Below, one piece after another: positions 56,522 through 64,000 of a DNA stretch of 64,000 nucleotides. Under the pieces are notes generated by a model. It saw only the letters and a list, made by a program, of their open reading frames with translations. It was not told where the DNA came from and ran no database searches. The position numbers and the translations under genes were made by a program. The stretch spans positions 147,600,715 to 147,664,714 of the forward strand of contig NC_068939.1 in assembly GCF_016801865.2 (NCBI RefSeq), written 5' to 3'. The DNA is from Culex pipiens pallens (Eukaryota; Arthropoda; Insecta; Diptera; Culicidae). Each line of letters begins with the position of its first letter. The first letter of the stretch is position 1.

Positions 56522-58159
56522 TCATTACAATGATGCCCCTTGATTTGAAAGGGGGAAGTGACATTAACATTGGAAAATATTTGCAACGACCTTAAAAAAA
56601 AGAAAAGGTAAAGACAACGTTGTACTTGTTCTCTGATAGCATGAAAGAATATTAGATAAAATATATGTTGTTGATATATCCTTCAAATGTCGTTCAAATA
56701 TTCGTCAATTTAAACTCCTAAACCTCCATTCAAGGTACAGATTACTCTAACAAATCTGAAAGCTTTCCCTTAAAAGCACAAATACGATCAATTTTGCCAT
56801 TATTGACCTCTAATGAACTGGATCCGCTGCCCGTACCAAAGCCAATAAACTTCCCCGCCGCGGTTTTTCCAAAGAGGCCCTCGATGCGTCAACAACTAAT
56901 GAGTCAGTATTTATGGAATCGGCCCCGTTTGACCGCTTCCATATCTATCTCTCACCAAAGCACGCTAAAAACAGTCCCACGTGGGTCATAATTTTGGGAA
57001 GCCAAGTTCCGTCCCCATTAGTGCCTGGGCGCTGGACGGTGGGGTTTTTTAAGAGTCAAAATTTTAAAGTTTGAAAAGCGTTGACATGTTTTAATAAGCA
57101 CTTTTCCGAGCTATCAAACTCTTCAATTTAAAAACATAGAATTTCAAATTTTGTCCGATCTCGAATCCCACTGTGACCAGCTGGACCGGCCAAATGACCA
57201 TCGTCACTGTTTGAATGTGGCCTGGCCTGGCCCGGCGCAGATCGAACTCGAATTCATAATTTACCCCCAAATTATCGGTCATACTTTTGCGTCCGCGTGT
57301 GTCCTTAATCCCACCAAAAGCAATCGGCACCGAGGGTACCATTTGGTCATCAGCTGACGATGGTTCCGGCACGATTGCGATCGGTGGCCACCCCGACCCC
57401 ATGCCCTCAGTCAACAGCAAACATTTGCACACTCGACATAATTTGGCAGATTTGGCCAATGTCCCAGATAACTGGTTATTTTGTTTTTCAAATCATAAAC
57501 AGTTTTTTTTTGTTAGAAATGTTAATTTATTCAATTAATATTAAATCTAAAAAGAAAATCAACTTATCATAAAAAATTGACATTAATAATATTCAATTTT
57601 TTTTAAATCAATCGCCACTTGTCTATGGCACTCAAATCGCTAAACCACAACACGTTGACCAACAGTCGGCTGGGGCAGCACTGGGCGGGGAAAACACTGC
57701 AAAAAAAAAGCCGGTCGGCCCATCCCCGCTCGTTCTGGGAGCCATATTTTCATTAGCGACATTTCGGGGCCACACATGCGGCAAGATTGCGATTAAAAAC
57801 GACCAACTGGAGGCCCCTCAGGAGGATGCGATGCCAGTTTGCGCCACAAATCAGCGATGATTGCTTCTGGTTGGAGTGAGGGCCAGAGGGGGGGGCTGGA
57901 TCGCAGTTGTTTTGATGTTGTAACACAACGTTGGAGCGAAATCGGTTTCCGTAATCGTTTAGAGTAGCTCCAAGGGGAAACATTTTATTGTGCCCTGCAG
58001 AGCTTTGGAGTTTGTATTTGAATTATGTTGCTGGTTGCAGGAAAAAGGCAATTCGATGTGGATTAAATTTCTATTAATTAGCATTTGTTCTTTTTTCATA
58101 TAGAATCATTAACTTGTGTAAATTATCAAACTTATTTTTTTATAGTATAGTATTATTAT
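56522..58159. other. Unique DNA of normal GC content
   Basis: No repeat partner was found. Several sections (56790-57010, 57160-57470, 57630-58000) have coding-like base composition, with overlapping short frames on both strands. None has a recognisable domain or clear splice sites. It may include conserved non-coding sequence. Confidence 0.4.
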
Positions 58160-58161
58160 TA

Positions 58162-58776
58162 CCGTCAGTGGGGGTGACAATGGGTCAAAAAACGATACAC
58201 CTCTCGTAATTTATTATTAACAAAAACAATTTAAATAACATAGAAAATCTTATATCGTCGAATTGTTCTTAGATAGTCTACTAACATTTTCCCAAAATAA
58301 AGTGTAAGTTGATGGACTCTACCTTAAATGGCAATCGTTCGAAAATTGACTCAATCTCATTGACATTGGGTCAAATGAAACTTAAATGATGCTCAAATAC
58401 AAAGATATGGTAAAAACAAGTCATCCAACAGTGTTTCTTGTTTGAGGGAATCGTATTGACATGCTAAAATGTTTGAAGTAGAGATTTTCAAACATTTGGG
58501 TACTTTTTGATCAATTCCAACAAAAATTTTAAAAAGTTGATTTTTCGAGACGAAATTTTTGGCCAAAAACGTACCTCAACTTTAGATAGTTGCTAAAATG
58601 ACAGGATTTGTTCTAGGAACGAGAATTTTTCAGCAAAGTCATCTTAAGGTGTCCCTTGCACAACCCTTTTAACAGAATTTAGTTTCATTGAGAAGTACCT
58701 GAGAAATGGTAAAATCCGTAAGAAAATACTTTGACCCAATCTCACCCCCCAGACCCAATGTCACCCCCACTGACGG
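58162..58776. mobile_element. TA-flanked MITE, CCGTCAGTG family
   Basis: The ends CCGTCAGTGGGGGTGACA and TGTCACCCCCACTGACGG are perfect inverted repeats; with the next bases (ATGGGTC / GACCCAA) about 26 of 27 pair including the TA. TA flanks both ends (58160-58161 and 58777-58778). TGGGTCAAA or its complement recurs near both ends (58180, 58367, 58733 and 58750). The shared pattern TACCGT...GGGGTGAC links this family to the CCGTAAA MITE at 1219. It is 615 bp long with no coding frame. Confidence 0.88.
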
Positions 58777-58917
58777 TAGTAAATGAGTGAACTATTGCAA
58801 AAATCCGCTAAATTAATAGTATTTGCCCAAAAAAAGGTAATGTCTAAGCACATTTCATTCATCTTACAATTTTCAATGATAACCATTTTCAATTTAAACA
58901 ACTTTTCCAAATAATGT

Positions 58918-60155
58918 GCAATTCTCTAAGATTTCGGTCATTTGTTTTTTTTTTTGTATTTTTTAATCCGGCTGAAACTTTTTTGGTGCCTTTGGTATGC
59001 CAAAAGAAGCCATTTTGCATCATTTGTTTGTCCATATAATTTTCCATACAATTTGAATACTGAAAAAAATTATAAACGGTAAAATTTTTTGGTGATTTTT
59101 ATTATCACTTTTTGTCACTAAAACTTGATTTGCAAAAAAAACACTTTTTTTATTTTTTTATTTTCCGATCTCATCAAAAACAATATTTTCATTTCTTTGA
59201 TCAAGACTAACATTTCACAAGGGCGTAATATTGAATATTTGGCCCTTTTGAAATGTTAGTTTTAGTCTTAAGTTTCTAAAAAAATATTGTTTTCGCAAAG
59301 ATCGGAAAATTTCACGAATGTTTCATATTTTAGCATTGAAAATTGGGCCATTAGTTGCTGAGATATCGACATTAGAAAATGGTGGGTTGTTTAAGTATCT
59401 CTTAGAAAACATCAATTTTCCTGTTTTTATACCTTTGCATGGCAATATCTCAGCAACTAAGGGCAGTATCAACAAAATTCAGAGAATTTTTTCAGCATTT
59501 CAAAAATATTATTTTCAAAGGTGGGCAAATATGTGTACTTATTTAAAAAAATAATAATAACTGGGACTATTTTCAAAAAAAAAAACCAAAAAATGGCTAT
59601 AACTTGAAAACGTTGCACTTTACCAAAATTTCACTAGAGTACTTTTGATTGCAAATTTGATTTTACTTCGAAAAATAAAGTTGCAAATTTTTCGGTTTTT
59701 TGAAAAAATCAGTATTGATTCAAAAATTAATAACACGTTCAAAGATTTTTTGCACAACCTGGAAATTTCTGAGTAGTTGGCATTCTATGCCTCCTAAAGC
59801 ATGTAATAAAAATAAAAAAAGTGTTTTTTTGCAAACCAAATTTTAGTGACAAAAAGTTAAATTATAAATCACAAATTTTTTTAACCTTGTATAATTTTTT
59901 AAAAGTTTAATCCTTATCCATACCTACAACTTTGCCGAAGACACCGAATCGATCAAAAATTTCCTTCAAAAGATGCAGATTTTCGAATTTTCTTAAATCA
60001 TTTTTGTATGGACAGCTGCTAAATTTGTATGGAAAATTATATGGACAAACTAATGATACAAAATGGCTTCTTTGGACAAACCGAAGGCACCAAAAAAGTT
60101 TCAGCCGGATTAAAAAATTAAAAAAAATCGAATAACTGAAATCTCAGAGAATTGC
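58918..60155. mobile_element. Large foldback repeat, copy C, complete
   Basis: The left end GCAATTCTCTAAGATTTCGG and the right end GAAATCTCAGAGAATTGC are inverted. The arms continue with CCGGCTGAAACTTTTTTGG / AAAAGTTTCAGCCGG and on through TTTTTGTCACTAAAACTTG / TTTAGTGACAAAAAG. The element is thus close to one palindrome of 1.24 kb. Nearer the centre are two further hairpins: AACATTTCACAAGGGCG against CCCTTTTGAAATGTT, and GTTGCTGAGATAT against ATATCTCAGCAAC. The right arm holds CCTACAACTTTGCCGAAGAC. No coding frame and no clear target duplication. Confidence 0.82.
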
Positions 60156-60462
60156 TCTACTGTGATAAAACACATAATACTTTATAACGAGTATGCTTTT
60201 TTCTTTTATAACACATTTCAAAATATTTTCAGTGATCGCTAAGCAAAATTCACTTTGAAAAAAGTAAAAAAAAACCTATAAAGCAAAATCATTTCATCAT
60301 ATCATTAAAAGTTGCTCTTACCTGTACATTTCAAACAATATAGTAAGTTGTGTACAGCAAATTTTAAATTTTAAACAGAAATATATATGAGTAACCTCAA
60401 CAATTTTCAAAGTCTCGATCTGAAAAAATGGCTTCGCTGTGAAATGAATATTGACCATCAAG
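60156..60462. other. AT-rich spacer
   Basis: No gene or repeat partner identified. AT-rich. Confidence 0.4.
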
Positions 60463-60840
60463 TCATTTCGATGTTGTGGTGTTATCTTGCCACACGCCTT
60501 ACATAAACAAAAACTAGGGCGTGCCATGTAAACATAACAAACATGTTTTGTTTGGTTGACCATTATTTGCATTGTCCCGAAATTCGGTTGAATTACGAAG
60601 CCGGAGTTTCGAGTTATGATTACAAATGTTTACGGTAATCGGGCATTTACGTGTGTCAAACGCGTTCTGACTAGAAATCGTTTTGGCTAGTTGTCGCACT
60701 TACATCCATTTTCAGCACGACAAGATTGAAACTTCTTTCATATAGAGAGTGTTGTTTGTTAGCAATGGACGAAGTTTTATCGGTTTTTATTGAATATCTC
60801 AGGATTGGAATCGAATTTTGGGGATCTGTGATAGTCAAAA
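60463..60840 (+). repeat. Dispersed repeat, paralogue of 48361-48725
   Basis: It shares CATTTCGATGTT, AACAAAAACTAG, CATTGTCCCGAA, AAACGCGTTCTGAC, TTGTCGCACTTACATC and GAATATCTCAGGATTG with the other copy, in the same order. It is moderately diverged, and its borders are approximate. Confidence 0.65.
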
Positions 60841-60924
60841 GGTGTGGCATTTTGAGCTGCACAAAATGGCGTTCTTAACTCAATTTCATGAAGAAGAGTC
60901 TAATACTTCATTGTGTCCAGCAAA

Positions 60925-62092
60925 TAGTGCGTCCATCCCGGGAATTCCCGGGACAAAAATCCCGGGATTTTTCCAAAACCGGGAATTCCCGAATCCCGGG
61001 ATTTTCTATAATTTGTCCCGGGAATTCCCGAAATTGAAAAAATAATCATATTTTGGTCTGGAAATTCAGATTTGCAACAAGTAGAACACTTGAATACTAA
61101 GTAATCGATAAGAAGCATTAAAATAGGTAAACAGTTGAATACTTAGTAATCAATAAAATGCATTAAAATATGTATTCGGCAAATATCAGGATTTATTTGG
61201 CTTATTTGGGAAATTTATTATAATTTCATTTAACAGGTCCGTGAAATGTCTAGCGCTTTAATTTTTTTCTTTTTTATTTTTTTAACGACTCGATATATTT
61301 ACGTATTTTTACGATTTTATATTTGAACAAAATCTCATATCAAATTATTTTTAATCAAACACCGGCATTTGGGGCAAGCAGAAAAAAATGGTATTTAAGC
61401 AGAAAAAGTATTTAAGCAGAAAAAAATGCATAATGTTTTGGATCACTTTGGTTAAAACAGGAACAGAACTAAACAATTAGTTCACCGACTTCCAAATGTA
61501 TTGCTCTAAAATCTCCTGGACCTATTCAAATTTTAGTCCCGATTTCCCCGGTTGGCGATAGTTACTTGAAGTTAATTTATAAAATATGTTTTATATGTGA
61601 ATTCAAAACTTATCTAAAATTTTACATTGACTTGTATCATTTTATTTGTTGTCGTTTTTGTTTGTTTTTTAGACATATAAATGAAATTTTTAAGCTGTTT
61701 TATTCATGTCATATAAAAAAATATATAAGAGAAATATTTTTATAAAGACTTATGTAATTTGAATCACAAATAAATAATGAATCATATGGGAATTGAAAAT
61801 TGTAGTTTATTTAAAATCCAAAACACCACAAAAAATGATTTTTATCAATTAATTTTAATTTAAGGCTATTTAAAAACATTCGTCTTTGTTTAGATTGAAG
61901 TTTAGATTATCACCAATTAATATTTTTAAGCTAATTCTATGATTTTAAGCTTGAAAACATAACAAATATAATGAAAACATAGATTTTATTACTGATACAA
62001 AAATTTCCCGGGATCCCGGGAAATCCCGGGATTCCAAAAATATTTTTCCCGTTTCCCGGGAAATTCAAAACCCGGGAAAATTGGACGCCCTA
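60925..62092. mobile_element. hAT-type element with CCCGGGA subterminal repeats, copy 2
   Basis: An exact 8-bp duplication CCAGCAAA (60917-60924 and 62093-62100) encloses a 1168-bp element with ends TAGTGCGTCC and GGACGCCCTA (9 of 10 paired). Within 100 bp of the left end CCCGGGA/TCCCGGG-type motifs occur about seven times, and within 90 bp of the right end about five times, several as the palindrome-like pair CCCGGGAATTCCCGGG. These look like repeated transposase-binding sites. The interior is AT-rich and matches 53693-54718. No transposase frame, so it is non-autonomous. Confidence 0.92.
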
Positions 62093-62100
62093 CCAGCAAA

Positions 62101-62850
62101 TCATACCAACTATTATTTATTCACGTGTGTTCTGTACCGATTGATCTCAAATCACTTAATGATGCATGCGTGCAGTAAAAACACACACACTCCGCGAATC
62201 ACAAACTGACTCCATCCGTAATGGATTGCGCAACGCTTTGCGCCAAGATCCACCACGTGTAATTGCACTGCGGTCACGATACTCTCACGTGTGACATATG
62301 ACGAGCGGACCGGTTTGACTTTTGACCAGACACACGCCGCCAGTTAACACTTGGCGCGCTAACCCCGGTTGACTGCCCCACGATGACACGTTCAAATCCG
62401 TTTAATCGGATAAATTAACGCACACACATTCATGCACATATCTTGCGCCCGTGAACAGCAGCTTTTCATCCCGCCTGCTGCTCGAATCGCCAGCAGCTAA
62501 TTGAAATGTTCGCTAACCTCAACCGCAGCAGATTCAGCAGAAGCAGCAGTTGCATCCCAGTCCCAAGCCAGAGTTCCCAGTTGCGTAATGCATTACGTAT
62601 TCATGACGCATAATGCAACTTCGTTTAAAATGCACTCCGAGCACTTTGGCGAGGTGGCGCGCGATGTATTGAGTCGGCGGCCTGTCGGTAGCGAATTTCA
62701 CGCCCGATTTCCCGACCCAACCTGGCAGCGGAAGTTCTGTATGCAAACAGGTGCGCACCACCACGTGCGGCCACGTGGAAAAGTTGCCGGGTGGCACTGC
62801 TCTTGAGATCATCATCGTGGATGTTGGAGAGCCGAGTAGGGTGGTCTTGT
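62101..62850. other. Unique DNA with a perfect palindrome
   Basis: Normal to high GC content, no repeat partner. CGTAATGCATTACG (62584-62597) is a perfect 14-bp palindrome, and a related TGACGCATAATGCA follows 7 bases later. An open frame at 62501-62806 lacks an ATG at its start and has no recognised domain. This may be a regulatory region or part of an untranslated exon. Confidence 0.4.
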
Positions 62851-64000
62851 TTTTTTTGTATTTTTGTATTTTTGTATTTTTGTATTTTTGTATTTTTGTA
62901 TTTTTGTATTTTTGTATTTTTGTATTTTTGTATTTTTGTATTTTTGTATTTTTGTATTTTTGTATTTTTGTATTTTTGTATTTTTGTATTTTTGTATTTT
63001 TGTATTTTTGTATTTTTGTATTTTTGTATTTTTGTATTTTTGTATTTTTGTATTTTTGTATTTTTGTATTTTTGTATTTTTGTATTTTTGTATTTTTGTA
63101 TTTTTGTATTTTTGTATTTTTGTATTTTTGTATTTTTGTATTTTTGTATTTTTGTATTTTTGTATTTTTGTATTTTTGTATTTTTGTATTTTTGTATTTT
63201 TGTATTTTTGTATTTTTGTATTTTTGTATTTTTGTATTTTTGTATTTTTGTATTTTTGTATTTTTGTATTTTTGTATTTTTGTATTTTTGTATTTTTGTA
63301 TTTTTGTATTTTTGTATTTTTGTATTTTTGTATTTTTGTATTTTTGTATTTTTGTATTTTTGTATTTTTGTATTTTTGTATTTTTGTATTTTTGTATTTT
63401 TGTATTTTTGTATTTTTGTATTTTTGTATTTTTGTATTTTTGTATTTTTGTATTTTTGTATTTTTGTATTTTTGTATTTTTGTATTTTTGTATTTTTGTA
63501 TTTTTGTATTTTTGTATTTTTGTATTTTTGTATATTTGTATTTTTGTATTTTTGTATTTTTGTATTTTTGTATTTTTGTATTTTTGTATTTTTGTATTTT
63601 TGTATTTTTGTATTTTTGTATTTTTGTATTTTTGTATTTTTGTATTTTTGTATTTTTGTATTTTGGTATTTTGTATTTTTGTATTTTTGTATTTTTTTAT
63701 TTTTGTATTTTTTGTATTTTTGTATTTTTGTATTTTTGTATTTTTGTATTTTTGTATTTTTGTATTTTTGTATTTTTGTATTTTTGTATTTTTGTATTTT
63801 TGTATTTTTGTATTTTTGTATTTTTGTATTTTTGTATTTTTGTATTTTTGTATTTTTGTATTTTTGTATTTTTGTATTTTTGTATTTTTGTATTTTTGTA
63901 TTTTTGTATTTTTGTATTTTTGTATTTTTGTATTTTTGTATTTTTGTATTTTTGTATTTTTGTATTTTTGTATTTTTGTATTTTTTGTATTTTTGTATTT
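62851..64000 (+). repeat. 8-bp tandem array (TATTTTTG), runs off the window
   Basis: About 140 copies are visible, and the array continues past the window end. Variants cluster at 63661-63712 (TTTTGGTATTTTG, TTTTTTATTTTTG, an extra T), with single changes near 63533 and 63982. No phase on either strand contains a stop codon, so open frames here mean nothing. Confidence 0.97.

Noticed and set aside
62501..62806. 101-codon plus-strand frame
   Set aside because: It begins at a TTG, not an ATG, overlaps an equally long minus-strand frame, and has no recognised domain.

Overview
The window looks like repeat-dense, gene-poor DNA from a mosquito, most likely a culicine such as Culex. The reasons are an AT-rich background, many copies of the mosquito-type motif GTGTCTTCGGCAAAGTTGT, several small TIR elements and tRNA-headed SINEs, and no long coding frame. 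I find no protein-coding gene, rRNA or stand-alone tRNA I can support. The longest open frames lie inside short-period tandem arrays (29.0-30.1 kb and 40.2-42.4 kb) and are artefacts of stop-free repeat units. The window could be an intron of a large gene or an intergenic stretch; nothing here decides which.

Layout. 0-8 kb: nested dispersed repeats, including a TA-flanked MITE and two families with hairpin ends opening with GCCTTCCTCAC or GCCTTTCTTAC, then unique DNA. 8-15.4 kb: a 317-bp hAT-type MITE with an 8-bp duplication, a foldback element with a poly-C MITE inside it, a SINE with a 12-bp duplication, a 642-bp hAT-type MITE with 34-bp TIRs, and a retroelement 3' end split by a second SINE. 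15.6-18.9 kb: a 58-bp satellite with a roughly 295-bp spacer module repeated three times. 18.9-22.6 kb: a block duplicated in direct orientation at 32.6-36.0 kb, whose second copy carries a Helitron-like insertion. 22.5-26.6 kb: foldback repeats interrupted by a TA-flanked MITE. 28-32 kb: a 7-bp array, then a decayed roughly 150-bp AT-rich tandem repeat in which a 9-bp motif has expanded to about 120 copies. 36-39.5 kb: unclassified insertions and unique DNA. 39.5-42.9 kb: an 8-bp array (TATCAATT) of about 370 copies split by a retroelement 3' end. 43.4-49.8 kb: a 54-bp-arm hairpin and a cluster of one 445-bp MITE family with 2-bp duplications. 50-62 kb: unique blocks alternating with more hAT-type elements. 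62.85 kb to the end: another 8-bp array (TATTTTTG) that runs off the window.

There is no gene pathway to describe. What can be read is insertion history: exact target-site duplications and paralogous empty sites give a relative order for many insertions. The main cautions are that the 18.9/32.6 kb duplication could be an assembly haplotype artefact, that array lengths in assemblies are unreliable, and that all family comparisons here were made by eye within this window only.
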